A stretch of DNA of 64,000 nt from Trichostrongylus colubriformis (lineage: Eukaryota; Nematoda; Chromadorea; Rhabditida; Trichostrongylidae): contig OZ022256.1 of assembly GCA_963978905.1 (NCBI GenBank), positions 45,742,001 through 45,806,000 on the forward strand. Reading direction: 5' to 3'. This document shows positions 11,956 to 23,940 of this stretch, piece after piece. A program made the translations under genes and the position numbers. Position 1 is the first letter of the stretch. Each line of letters starts with the position of its first letter. The notes below the pieces were generated by a model. The model searched no databases. It was not told the DNA's origin and saw only the letters and a list, made by a program, of their open reading frames with translations.

Positions 11956-13599
11956 GATTTCTTGTACGTACCTCCATACATGCAAAAACAGCTTTCAAAA
12001 AGCGCGTCATGAGTTGGAAGGCCCCTCCTCGTGAGAGTAAAAGTGGGTTATAGAGGGGAACTGCACCCACGAATGTAGCATTTGTCGAGGGTTTCTTCCA
12101 CTGCTGAGAGTGATTCTGTGTCAGATTTATTCATAGTCTGATGGTTTCTAAGGCTTATGGATTACTAGGAGATTTCTTTTGATTTTTATTAGCTTTTTTG
12201 GTTTGTTATTATAAAAATTGCAACATGCGATACTCACGAATCCTGATGTTGTCCGACTGTTGGAGATGGATTGCGGTGTTGCGTGGGCACGGTGAAGTGT
12301 CCTGGTTGGTTTTGAAGGATGAAGATGGTTGGAAGAGAGCTACATAGAAGGTAGTTGACCGAGCTCGAGAAGCTCAGAACATAGAATGTCCATTGGTGGC
12401 CAGGTAGAGGGTTACCTGCAGAGTGTAATAGTGGATCTTGGAGAAGTTTTTCCACGGAGTTTAACACGTGATGAGTTGCCAGGGTTACGGTAGATCCAAT
12501 TGATTTGAATATTGGGCAGGAAATCTCGGTTAGGGAATTTAAGGGCCTTTCCTAAGTTATAATACTTAGTGGGTGTTTGGGAAAGATCTGGGAAAAATTA
12601 GGTTCGAAATGAAGTTATTATTGCTGAAGAAAATGTCTTCTTGTTATTGACAATCACTGAAAATGGTTTTCAGTTTTAAAACAACTCATTAATCCATTTT
12701 GCTCGGGGAAAGGGATCCTGGGACAGAAATTATTAATAACAATAAGTTATTCTTTTTCTCCAAGTTTTTTTCGAGATATGGTGTTGATTAAGAAAACATA
12801 GGAAGGAGTTAGGACGTTCTTCTGGAGTTTTCCGAAATTGCGCCATGAGGTAGGACTTTGATAATTCAGAATTTGTTTGAATGGTTGGAGACTGTAGAGG
12901 GGTGACATTTTGATTGTGTAGTAGTTAGTTAGTAATGTGGAAGATGTGAAGTAGCGGAAGCCATTGTGAAATGTGGTTTTTTGGTTTGCGCCATGTTGCT
13001 TAATTCTGATAGTATTGTTAGTGTATTGGGATGGTTGATTATTATTTATAATTACTGAGATTGCGCGGAAATTTGAAAAGGTGTAGTATGATGCTTTAGG
13101 AAATCGATATCGCTTGATCTGGGATTGCGCCATGTTGTTTCATTGTGATGTTATTATTGATATGTTGTGAATATTTATTATTATTTCTACCTTTGAGAAT
13201 TTATGTGAATGGATGAAGGGAGATATTTAGATTGGGATAATTGATATCACTTGAGTTAATTAGGATTGTGACACGTAGAGTTCTCTTTGATGTTTTTTGT
13301 ATGGTTCTTTGGTGACTATCGGGTGGGGTTGGAGATTGTTGATATAGGCATATGTCGCACCTATTGGAACATGATTGGGCTCGATGGCTAATCCAAACGA
13401 GCGGTGTATTGTATTGAGTTATGTATGCTACGGGGAGGAGCCAAATTTTGTGAGGTAACACTCAGTCGTCTACTTTGGTAACGAAGCTATGTGTGAGTTT
13501 TTTTTTTACTTTATTGAATAGATCGAAAAAAGAAAATGATAATTTTTTTAATTTAAGCACAAACTCCTGAAACAACCGAAGATTTTTTTTCGCCCGAAG
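11956..13599. other. Intergenic, G/T-rich on the plus strand
   Basis: The interval is compositionally skewed (G and T rich on +). A short GCGCCATG-containing phrase recurs near 12841, 12989 and 13127. Three minus-strand frames of 77-128 codons are rich in Asn, Gln, Ser and Thr, as expected from the skew, and have no recognisable domain. I see no supported gene. Confidence 0.5.
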
Positions 13600-13931
13600 G
13601 TTGCTGTTGTTGTCGGGAGGCGAGAGCTTTCCTGCAATATTTTTGGCGCGCGTACATCTCAGCGGAAGCTGAAGCTCAGCAGCTAGCGGACCGTATTATG
13701 GAAATAAGAGAAAAATCCAGGGAACTTGTGATGCACTCCCTTATATACCAGAGGCGTGCTCTAAATCAAATGGAAGAGGATTTCGAGGTTAGTGAGCAAT
13801 AAAATATAAATTTAGTTATTTCAAATTACTGGTTAATTGTTATTATTTGACTTTCTTAGAGTTCGAAATCCCTCCGTATGAACAACACGCACCCGACTGT
13901 GCGGGGAAATCGAGAAGGACTAGAGCAGTAA
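13600..13931 (+). CDS. Possible 3'-terminal exons of an unidentified gene
   Basis: A frame at 13600-13787 reads as an alpha-helical, charged, Ala/Glu/Arg-rich stretch of about 62 residues (it includes AEAEAQQLADRIMEIREK). It ends at a GTTAGT donor. A 72-nt intron with a good acceptor (CTTTCTTAG) follows. The second exon, 13860-13931, continues in phase for about 23 residues to a TAA. The upstream acceptor (CGCCCGAAG) is weak and no initiator exon was found further 5'. The second exon also has another open frame, so phase is uncertain. No family is recognised. It could be a real gene end or a decayed fragment. Confidence 0.35.
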
Positions 13932-14338
13932 CGTCTCCAGTGAAAGGAAATAGACAGACCATGCTATGATCTTCGCTGTTCTTACTTTCTTCTTTTTTTG
14001 GATAAGGATTTGTTGTTTATGTTGTTGTGTCTTTTTGTTTCGAAAATTATGGGAGTTACAAATGGTTGAAGGGGCTGGGTGATATAAATTCTCTATAATT
14101 TAAAATCAAAAGTATTTCACTGATTTCCATAGGAGTCTGTATAATCTTGCTATTGGTTGGACGCAATGTGTTCTGGGACTATGGATGTATGGTTAGATTT
14201 GTTGGAGGTTTGGTGCGGACATAGCAAGCTTATGTGTGGGCCAGATACAGTAATCCGATTTGTAGATCAGACTCGGGGGTTGAGATGAGGCTCTGAGCAG
14301 CTGGGATTAATAAGTACGCGACACATAGGTGACATCTC

Positions 14339-16090
14339 TTGAGATGTTGGATCCGATTGACTAGCAGAGTGCTCAACGACTCCTCTAACAAAGCGCTTCT
14401 GAAGATTCTTCACGCCCTTGGACACGATTATCGACTGAAATGCGAAAGGAAGAGGATTTCATGGCGTGTCCAAGAAGGAGAATCTGTATTGCAACTTCCA
14501 GTGTCTCTGCAGAAGCCAGTCGTAGCACGAAAATGAAGTTTTGGTTGGCCTTGTTGAATTCTCCCACTGTTTTTCATATCTGAAAAAGTTGTTTGTTTTT
14601 CCTTTTTGAATTCTAGCCGCCCACCTACAGAGGAACGTGGCTCTGAATAATAGTCATATGTACGACTGAAATCGTGCTATCGTTGATAACTGAGAACAAG
14701 CGTCGGTGATCGATGGAAGGTGTAGGCGCATAATCGCCGGCAGCCACGGCAGAGAGCTATGCATAGTGAGAGCCCTTCTTCTTCATGATAGTCTTTTGCT
14801 CTGAGGACAAAGAAGGGACTCGAGAACTGGAGAAATGACGACGACCACGCTTCATTAGTGTGCAACTGCCACGAATAAGACCCTGTTCTTCTTCCACGCA
14901 TCTCGCGAGTCTTTCAAGCATATTGAAATCCTCTTCCTTTCGCATTTCAGTCGATAATCTTTGCTTAGCAGTTCTATTTTATGCTTACACTTTTTGTGCG
15001 ACTCACGCAGCTCACAGTCGTCGTTTTCTCATAATCCCTTTTTTGTATGAGACTCCATTTCAAAAGCACGGCACTATCATATGGATAGCAGTATAATAGT
15101 AGTTTCCGCGCTTCAACACAGCATTCTTGTAAAAGACCTGGCGCGCTCTCAATCTGAACCAAACTCTGACTATGTCAAGGCCAACTAAAGCAAGCATCTA
15201 CTTGGAGGAACTCATTACTGGCCATTAAGCTCTGATAAAAGTGAAAAAGGTGCTATCGCAGGGGGCGGCATCCCACTATGGACATTATTTTTATCTAAGC
15301 CTAAAGGGAGAGGAACTTCCTCTTTCCTCCACTAAGGCTTAGGCAAAAGTATACGCCTGAATGTGCAGATTGACCCCTCGTGGATCTCTCCAGGATGCTC
15401 AGATAAGCAACTTTTTATAAGATGCCCCCCCCCCCTCATTGCGATAGCCCGTGAAAAAAACAGCGACAGGCATATTTGCTGGCTTTCAGCTACCCATCGT
15501 TTGAGCGAACAATCTCCTCTGTCACTGTATTTTGAGCGCTATGGGATGCGCATACTGTAAAAGCATACTATAAAAGAGCAATCAACACTAATCACGGTGC
15601 AGCATTTCACTCGCAGAATGAGATTTGTCTAATGTGGGACTCACATCCCAGTTTTATTTTTAGATAATATTCACTAATTCACGAATGAAGTTTATGCAAT
15701 ATTACGGTTCCTATCTCTAATCTCATGTCTGATGAAAGTCCAGCAGAATTCGTGGATGCCAATCTCACGAACCTGGTCACTGCCATGCATTTTCTTCGGA
15801 GATTATTTAGACAAACTGCATTCAAACGACCCTTCCTTTCTTAGTAGAGGTTGAGCACATGGCGTGTCCAAGAAGGAGAATCTGTATTGCAATTTCCAGT
15901 GCCTCTGCAGAAGCCAGTCGTAGCACGAAAATGAAGCTTTGGTTGGCCTTGTTGAATTCTCCCACTGTTTTTCATATCTGAAAATTCGGAACAAGTTGTC
16001 TTGGCGAAATTCATGGTTGGTATAAACCCGATTCTGTTCATCAAAATACTGAGTACAAGCACCGCTTCGCTCCTTATCCGCTTTTTCCTT
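14339..16090. repeat. Copy A of a dispersed repeat family, unclassified
   Basis: Several blocks here reappear in the same order at about 21,650-23,940. They include the TCTGAATAATAGTCAT block (14640 and 21740), the GTGCAACTGCCACGAA-like block (14856 and 21967), the TTTTTGTGCGACTCACGC-like block, and a closing block around 15859-16070 (compare 23705-23935). A 126-bp piece at 14461-14586 is also directly repeated at 15859-15984 with about three differences. No coding domain was seen. A non-autonomous transposon is likely. Confidence 0.6.
14426..14959. repeat. Perfect 35-bp inverted repeat pair
   Basis: Positions 14426-14460 and 14925-14959 are exact reverse complements (core GACTGAAATGCGAAAGGAAG), with 464 bp between them. 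The pair lies inside repeat copy A and immediately abuts the direct repeat that starts at 14461. It may mark the ends of an inserted fold-back element or a rearrangement point. Confidence 0.8.
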
Positions 16091-16139
16091 GAAAATCATA
16101 AGGCTGAGGTTATACTGTGCGGACCGTCCGGACCGCACG

Positions 16140-16906
16140 GTCCTGCCATTAAGGGTTCTTGCCTGTGGCAACCTAAAGGGGTCGATACGCGTGACCTGAC
16201 ATTACCATCCAAAGCGCACATGAGGGGTCTTCCTGTCTCTCCAATGTAGTCATCTCCACATTTCCGACAGAAAATTCTACAGACTACCTTTGTGGCAGCA
16301 CAATCTCCTTCCTTGCCAGCAGGACATATCACACAATTGGATGAGACGCAGATTCGGTCATACCGACGGTTTCGAACCACGCGTTTCTTTAAATTGTCTA
16401 GAGGGATCGCCATAGTTCCAACCATGCTTTCTAGACTCGATCTCTTCAGACACTTCATTTTGGAAGTATCAACTTCGTCGGAGAGAAAGGGTAATAGGAA
16501 GGGAATTTTCCCAGCTAGAGGACCATCGACAGTTCTACGGTATAGGGCACTTGCTCTGGTTATATGCCTCGGTGACTGGAGGTCGTAGCCATTTGATGCA
16601 GCAATTTCTTTAGCCTTAGCCACGGATTCTTTCATTTCATCCACTCCCGCGCAGGCGCTTGCAGCAGTTCGGACCATGTTTCTGACCACCGCTCGTTTTG
16701 TATGGAACGGTTGCGCTGAGCGATAGTGGGTAATGATATTTTTGCTGCTGGGCTTCCTATACCATTTAGAGACATAGGAACCCTAACGAACCTGACTTGG
16801 ATGTTGAGGAATGGAAGCCAATTATTTGAGGGCTTGCGCGTCAGTATAATGCATTCAGATTGCCTATTCATCAGCTCGAGCCACTTGTCCATTAAATCCT
16901 GTGTTT
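16140..16906 (-). pseudogene. Penelope-like element: RT C-terminus and GIY-YIG endonuclease, decayed
   Basis: On the minus strand the first segment (16892 to about 16740) encodes the end of a PLE reverse transcriptase (thumb-like FLNIQV and, in a shifted frame, WYRKPSS). The next segment (16689-16150) has the Cys motif CVSSNCVICPAG, CRKCG and the endonuclease motif DYIGETGRPL. A frameshift separates the two near 16740. Compared with the copy at 25,965, 12 bases are missing just after GRPL, removing the Arg-Ile-Lys-Glu-His stretch that should hold catalytic residues. PLEs use this GIY-YIG nuclease for target-primed integration. The copy is 5' truncated and inactive. Confidence 0.85.
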
Positions 16907-19074
16907 AGCTTTTGAAACTCAGTTTTATTGTTCACATTTATTCATAACTACTTATTAAAGGAATCGTCCACAGAAATTTGAGTTCTTCTGTTACCTACAT
17001 GTTTGCGTTATATTTGCTATATTTGCTTGCTAAGGGCTGAGAAAGTTTTACGCGCATATACAAGAATCCTGCTGAGATAGAGCTTCCCAAAGTGACGGCC
17101 GACGGTGTAGAGCGTCCGAGTGGGTGTGGACGCGAGAGAGTTAAGGACCAAAGAGGCCACCGTCACGTGGTCTAGGACGCACAGTGAAAAGCAAATTAAC
17201 AGTGGGGACAAATTTGAACTGCATCCCGGCCGTTGACACCTGTTCTAATGTTGTGTCGGGAATTCAAAGGGGTCTTCTCCCATTTTTTTGATTTTTGCTC
17301 TTGAATAAAGGTGTTACAGCTCTTCACCCGACCCACACACCATGTAGTACACGCCCAAGAAAAAAAAGATCCTACTCGAACATCAGCTACACTCGAACAG
17401 AACGCGCCATAAATTTGAATGGACGTAGCAGAATGATCATGCGCTAGAAGGCAGAGCACTCCATTCCATACACGCGATAATCAAATTAGTGGCTCACTTT
17501 CTTGGGGTAAGTAGGTCCATGGATAACTGCTCATGATGATGATCGTTGAAGATCAATAGGTCCCCCACCCTGCATCCCGCTACTACCACCTTCTCCTGGG
17601 CCTGATCAAATTAAGTGCACAATGACGTTGAACCTGTAGCAGAGTTCCAATCTGGAGCAGCAATTCCGTTCACGGGTGAAAGGCATCCTGATGATCGACA
17701 GGTATCAGTGCCGTACGGGATTGATCAACGCTACCAGCCGACCGCACCCTTCCACATCGGAACCCAGATGGTCCCTTGTCTACGTTTTGATCAATTCAGG
17801 ACGATAATTACGTGGATGAGTTTTGCAGGACCTGCCAAATGAGCAGAATGCGCATGCGTTCTACACCCAGATGCTATTGCCTACGGAGTAGGTGGAGAAG
17901 GGACAGAAGTGTTCGTTCATTTCTTGCCTTCTCGAGCTTTGGGTGAAATCTACACCGGCTCAAAATCTTTCACTTGTTATGGCACTTTTTACTTTGTGAC
18001 ATGGAGGTGCTCATGTACAATGGAGGTGGTAAAAACGCATTTCTATTTTCTATGCATCTGGTTTGCTTTAAAATGGAAACTGTGGTCCATGAAAAAAGTC
18101 ACAACTTATTTTTATCATCTAAGTCCAACTGTATTATGTGTTTATGTTCACATATCTTTATTCTATTCTTTGGCCTTTATAAATATAAATAAAATACTAG
18201 ACCAACGAAGTAGCTGATATCTGGAAGACAGTAATAAACTGAACTACTTGCGAGACGAACCCAATCACGGGTGGCCTGAGTCATCGGAACACTCGCCATC
18301 CACACGAGGCGGGGTCATGCCTGCGGAGCATTAGTGCACTGCACCGCAGTGTAATAATGTAGCTTCCAGGGCGCCGCCGGAGCAAATATCAGTTGACGAG
18401 TAGGGTGTAAATCCATAAACCATCAGTGCCCATCAGTAGAGTGGGATCAGCGCTCTAGGCGAGATGATGGTTAAGGCAGGGGGCATCTCTTTGGAAAAAT
18501 CTCAACGAAGTGCTTAACCCTGACCAGGTGCAGTGATCCGCATTTCGTGCTGCTGCAGACCAAGATTCAACTCAGAATCAGCATGACTGGGTAAATAAAC
18601 AGGTGAAAAGAGCAAGTTAACGTATCAATTCCGATGACTGCGTGAAATTTGCGAAAGGCAATCAGGCTACCAATGATATGTATGTATCAAGCTCTCTCCG
18701 CATATTCGCCTGCCTAAACGCCAAAATGGCGCACTCAGCATGAAACACACCTGTCCCGCTCTATTCTCTAGTTCGTATCAGTTGCACTTCATTGTCCGCA
18801 CTTCTCTGCACTTGATCCTATGGAAAAAAGCTAATCAAGCTTCTGTTCTACTTTGGCATATGATTGTCAACGAAATTATAGCAAATGTGACCTGAGTTCA
18901 GCAACGAAATGCTAATTCATTTGTGAACTAGAAATAAAGGATAGTTGCTTATTAAGCCAGTTGATATCGTGCTATAACTCATTGGACGAAATAAATAGGC
19001 CACCTAAGTTTCTGATCGAAAAGTACTTATGTTGAGTCCTACCTGCTTATGGCAATCTTCATGATTTTGAGATA
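16907..19074. other. Mostly non-coding interval with a gene-end-like stretch
   Basis: No gene could be confirmed. A 75-codon frame at 17615-17842 looks protein-like, and an AATAAA lies at about 18187 after a T-rich stretch, so a 3' exon plus UTR at 17.6-18.2 kb is possible. I found neither a convincing acceptor nor a family. Positions 18,240-18,660 are G+C-richer and resemble the 3' tail of a repeat, unidentified. Confidence 0.35.
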
Positions 19075-19129
19075 ATTTTGAGATAATTTCGAGAAGTGCT
19101 TATGGCACTTCTCGAAATTATCTCAAAAT
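19075..19129. repeat. Perfect 25-bp hairpin, 5-nt loop
   Basis: Arms 19075-19099 and 19105-19129 are exact reverse complements around a TTATG loop (core GAGATAATTTCGAGAAGTGC). A partial duplicate of the arm (GATTTTGAGATAATTT) lies immediately upstream. It could be a snap-back duplication or a small-RNA precursor. No expression signal is visible. Confidence 0.85.
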
Positions 19130-19861
19130 CACAAATTGTCTGTCCTTGTCAATCAGATTTTGGCTGTTTCTTGTCACAGAGTGTGGGTGTATCACATAGT
19201 TGGCTCGTGACAATTGATTTTATTGATTAGCTTGAATTTCAACTGATCACTTCCCAATGGTACCCGGCGGGCATCTCCCCCGCATGCAAGAGAAAACAAC
19301 CGGAGCCATAGAAGATAAAGCCTGAAAACAGTGTTAAAATAACAAATTCACAGCAGTGTCGTCCATGACTCATTACTGCGGTGACCAGAACATTATTTCC
19401 CTTGGAGAATCATAACCCACTCCTTCTGTGGTCATAATACTATAGAACATGGAAAAGGGAGTACGGCAGCTGTCTGGATGCCGTCTGGATTCTTATTGGA
19501 GAACCACCAAGCATTAACTGATGGACTGCTAAGATAACTACTAGAAAACGCTGACGGCAAGAAAGCTCAAGTATGTTGTTGCCTTTATGTAGCTAATTGC
19601 CAGCAGCTTTTGTAAGGTCATAGTGTCGCATGTCGCTAAATGCATATCGAACTGGCGATCGTGTGCACATACTTGTAAGTGGTGGCCAGTGAGCCCAGTC
19701 AGATTTTAAGAAAACTTATTACGATCGCCTTTGATGAGAACTCCCTGCCTTATGATACCTCGCCTCGTGTCTAGGGCGCCAGCGAACCGTTATAAACGCG
19801 AAGAGTTTGGCTATGTGTTGGCCACGACTGCTTTATCCAAATAGAACAGAAAACGACATAC

Positions 19862-19897
19862 CAGAAGCAGGAAGCACCAGGCAGATAGAGCTCTCAT
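19862..19897 (-). CDS. First exon of a small secreted peptide (paralogue 1)
   Basis: The exon encodes MRALSAWCFLLL, a hydrophobic signal-peptide start, and ends at a GTATGT donor in phase 0. The same 12 residues occur at 25279-25314; the two third-position differences seen are both synonymous. Reading through the donor meets a stop soon after in this copy, which fits an intron or a broken gene. No downstream exon could be identified, so the mature peptide and its function are unknown. A TATA-like ATAAAT lies about 65 bp upstream in both copies. Confidence 0.5.
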
Positions 19898-20291
19898 TGT
19901 TGGAGTCAATTTCAGAATGTCAAAAGTAAAGTGAGAAGGCAACAGCAGACATCATTTATGGCCCCTTTTATATGATTGTCAGGACTGCTCATTGTAATTT
20001 CTCGATATTCGCCCGCGAATGCCTTTTGCGTTTTCATTAGTAATTCGAAACGGTTCGACAACGAGAAGGGCTGCTCCTTTTTGAAGGTCTATTGTTAAAA
20101 ATTGACTTGCAAACACGGATTTCAAAATGAAAGATTCCAAATGGCTTCGCGCTCGCAAGTTTTCTACTATTAACGTACGCTATTTTTTATCCCCTATTCT
20201 GTTTTTTAAGTTCTGCCATCCAGAATAATTATAGTATTTCCAGAGATTTTATTACCATTCTGTGCTGCGATGCACAAACGAAAGTTCTTAA

Positions 20292-20695
20292 AGGCACCAT
20301 TAGGGGTAAGGAAAAACTGAGATCTGGAAGTACATGTTCTCTGAAACAAACCTTCTACTCCAGAAGGGGTCACATATGGTGAAAATCGCATTAAAAAAAG
20401 CGACTTGGGGTCTTATGGCGGCTCCACAGCTCGCCATGCCGTTATGCCGTTATGGGCCCGGGGGAGTCGACGTGGAGGGGCGGGACAACAATCGCGGCCG
20501 GCTGGTTGAGACTCTGGCCTGTCTTCAGTCCACTCCGACCAGACACGCAGAGGACGAGAGAGAGAAGGGGAAATTTCCGGTTCTTATTTCTTGGTTTTTT
20601 CGCCGTTTTACGTCGTTCTTTTTCTACTGTTATGTTACTGAGCATCTCTACTTACGTAATCCCCCAATCTGCCAGAATTGCCCCTATCGGTGTCT
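20292..20695. mobile_element. TTAA-flanked MITE (404 bp)
   Basis: The element is bounded by TTAA at 20288-20291 and 20696-20699. It starts AGGCACCATTAGGGG and ends with its imperfect inverse (12 of 15 matching). The paralogous arm near 24,895 carries the uninterrupted site with a single TTAA, proving insertion. TTAA duplication is typical of piggyBac-type elements and of C. elegans palindromic TTAA elements; assignment to piggyBac is inferred. It has no transposase. Confidence 0.8.
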
Positions 20696-20850
20696 TTAAG
20701 AGTTTTTAGCCCTATAGTACAGCCTTAGGCGCTATGTAAATATGACGATAGCGTCTTTTGAGCCACGTATGTAAATCTACATAGCAACATCCCACATAGC
20801 CAGCAGAGGCTGAGAGACGATACAGAGAGGAAGTCATTGTGAGTCAATTA

Positions 20851-21649
20851 TATCATATACGGGTCATGCTTCGAAACCAATCACAAGTTAGGGCCGCGTT
20901 CTTTCTGCAAATGCCTGATCTCATATTTCCACCGCCTTTGTGGTCCTGCAACTGATCTACTTCCATAAAGCTTCCAATTCAACAGCCGCACGTTCCATCG
21001 TGTCCGATCTCTTGTCAGTACGGAGCTCATTCGTGTAAATCTACTTGTTTTGTAAATTCGAAGACAACGTCTTCGAGTTTCGCCCTTTCACGTAGTGTTT
21101 ATCGCGAAGTCAAATCTTTCTGTTGTTTTGTTATTGCCCATGTTTCACATCCATATAATAGGGCAGGCTAACTCAGTATTTCGCGTGATAAACAAGTTAA
21201 AAACAGTTTTACTTCGCATTAGAAAATTGAAATTTATCTGTTCAGTTTGAAGAGTAAGCAAAGAACGGCGAATAACTGGTGCTGCTGGAGCGGTAAAAGT
21301 TAGGGAATTGTGATTATGAGAAGATAATAAGGATGGAAGGACAGGGTAGGGAAAGAGAAAGCAATCATCAGGAAAAAAACATTTCAACAAATAAGCCAGA
21401 AATTTGCCTGGAGAGATGGCTGGACCTTTAGAACTGAAAGGAGACTGAGAAGAGTGCGAAGCAGAGTGAAGGATGAAGCACCGTTGTGGAACAGAGAAGT
21501 GGTGCAAAGAATGAAGTTTTTTGAAGAATTGGCCATTTCATTTCATCCACTGAAGGAAACCCGGAAAAGGAAGGAGGGTCTCCGCACCCGATTGAATTAG
21601 AGTTGGGCCGCCCGTTTGTGTCGACCAAGATCGAACGATTAACCGCCTT
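20851..21649. other. Non-coding interval
   Basis: Two minus-strand frames (21145-21507, 21428-21700) overlap each other and lack domains or splice signals. I see no supported gene. Confidence 0.4.
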
Positions 21650-23940
21650 GGTCATTGCTGCTGAGGATGGTAGCAGAATGATCAACGACTCCTCCAACAA
21701 ATCACTTCTGAAGACTCTGCAGAGTCCTTAGGGAGCGTGGTTCTGAATAATAGTCATGTGTACGACTGTAATCGTGCTATGGTTTCTAAGTGAGATCAAC
21801 CGTCGGTGATCGATGAGAGATGTAGGAGCATGATCGGCCGCAGCCACGGTGGAGAACTGATTCATAACGAAAGCTCTTCTGAACTTCTTCACGATAGTTC
21901 TTCTCTTCCGAGGACAAAGAAGAGACTCGAAAACATGCTGCTGTGACGGCATCACGCTTCATCACTGTGCAGCTGCCACGAAGAAGGCCCTGCTATCCAA
22001 AGCGCATCACTCTGGTCTTGCGAGCATACCAAAACCTTCCATCTCACACATTTTTGGCGATCACCTCAGATAGGTTTTGTATTTGTGCATTCACTTTTTG
22101 TGTGACTCACGCGGTTCACATTAGGGGTTCTTGGTTTTCTCAATATGCGCTTTCAAATGGGGGAACAATCAAAGACACATCACGCGATGATCGCATTGGT
22201 CGCCTAGCTCCCTATGATAAGTACACCCCTAGACGGTGTATACCCTTGTGCCAGGATTTCGCACAATGACGAGCGGTAGTTGGGTCTTAGAACGATTACA
22301 CGCTAACGCTAGGGGCGCGATACGCCGTTGACTTGTAATCGCTTCGGGACCCAACAACATGGCGCCTTTTGCTTGTCCACATTGCTTCGCGGTGCCAAAC
22401 TTCGCGTCGCTGGGCCCTCTCACCCACCAAGCAGCGGCCACCCAGCCAAATCACACCTGGCTTTGGACAACCCAAGTTTTAACGTGGTGGTCAAGTAGCG
22501 AAAGAAGCATGCGAATCGTCACGATAAGAGAATGGCAGTGGTTTTGATGGTGAAGACAACCTTAACAGGATGAAACAGATGAAATCGTGAAACAGATGTA
22601 TGAAACAGATTAAATGAAAAGCTTTGAGCGATACCACCAAGCAAAGACTCGTTTCTACGAGGTACTACGAGGACTGCAGCCTAGAAATGTCTTATTTTTG
22701 ATGTTCGTTTGTTTTGATGTATTAAAATTTTCGTTCGTTTTTTCTTCTCTGATGGGTAAATCACAACCCCTGCTCTCAGTTCTGTTTATCCGGGGTGTGC
22801 CTTTTTTTCAAGGAGCACTGGCATATGAATAGCAATATAGTGGGAGCTTACACAATACCATATAAATCTTGCGAAAGGTTTCGCCATTTTGCTGTCACTC
22901 TCAATTCGACCCCAAATAACAATCCGTCTAGGCCAACTAAGGCAACTATCCCCTAGGGATCGATTACTGGGTTCATTTAGAAGGAAAAAGCAGCGACTGG
23001 TACATTCACTGGTTTTCAGCAACACATCACTTGAACTATCCACCCCTACCTGTCCATACAAATTTGAGTGCCAGTAGAAAGCACGACGCTTTCTCGAAGA
23101 AGGTGATCGGCGCTAGGCATCTGTGCAGGATTTCACTCGCAAGATCGTAGGCTCGGTTTCAGAACAGTCCAAGTAAGGCTCATATTCAAGCTTCATTGTT
23201 GGGATGGTATTCTACGCTCCGCCATTATTGCTTGAAAACTGCCCCACGCAATTCTGTTGGATCGCGCAGAATTCATTTTGAATCTATTGACACCTAATCC
23301 TAAAGAAAGCTGATGCAATACGATGACTCCAAATTCTGATCTTATTTGTCCAGTGTGAATTATGGAAATATAGCACAATTCGAGCGGGTGTGTTGCAAGT
23401 GTTCCGATTTCTAGAGGTCGGCACCGAATTGGGTCACCGCGAGCGGCGACGCTTCGCGAATGGTCCAAATGGTGGCGTGTCCTGCCGTCTGGGCTCTCCC
23501 AGATTTGCCTAAGCCTTTTCAGAGGAGAAGCTTTGGCAGCGTGTTTTTACCTGTCTTTACCTGAGTGCGATCCGCCGCGCAACCTGACCTCGACCTGACC
23601 TGACCTCACCAGTCGGAACACTTGCACTCCACCCCAATTCGAGCACGCCAATCTCATGAGCCCTTCGCAGTTCCTCAGGGATTTATGGTCAAATTTGCAT
23701 TCAGCCACCACGATTTTCAGTAGAGGTTGGATGCGGGCGCATCTGAAAAGGAAAATCCGCATTTCATAGTTTCGGATCCTGCAGAAGCCAGTCGTGGCAC
23801 ATCAATGAGGCTGGTTGGCCTTGTTGAACTCCGCCATTATTAAATCATGTCTCGAAATTCAAAACAGGTTTGCTCAGCAAAATTCATGGCTAGTATAAAC
23901 TCTATTTTATCCATCGAGATATTAAGCATAAAAAAAGTTA
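21650..23940. repeat. Copy B of the dispersed repeat family
   Basis: This is the second copy of the family described at 14,339-16,090. The shared blocks are in the same order, with extra sequence between them: about 22,180-22,620 holds a G+C-rich segment absent from copy A, probably another insertion. The closing block 23705-23935 parallels 15843-16070, including the GCAGAAGCCAGTCGT phrase. No reverse transcriptase or transposase motif was found. Confidence 0.55.

Larger units (their letters stand above)
19740..20850 (-). repeat. Inverted duplication, left arm
   Basis: Read on the minus strand this segment aligns with 24,730-25,450 over its whole length, apart from the MITE at 20292-20695. 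Matching blocks include the GAGACGATAC block, the TTGAGCCACG block, the CTATAGTAC block, the CGAAAGTTCTTAA block and the peptide exon. Divergence is moderate in non-coding parts. A duplicated gene with its upstream region fits better than a transposon, because the coding block is the best-conserved part. Confidence 0.75.

Noticed and set aside
12234..13461. Three minus-strand frames of 77-128 codons
   Set aside because: The amino-acid bias follows the G/T skew. There are no splice signals, start context or family.
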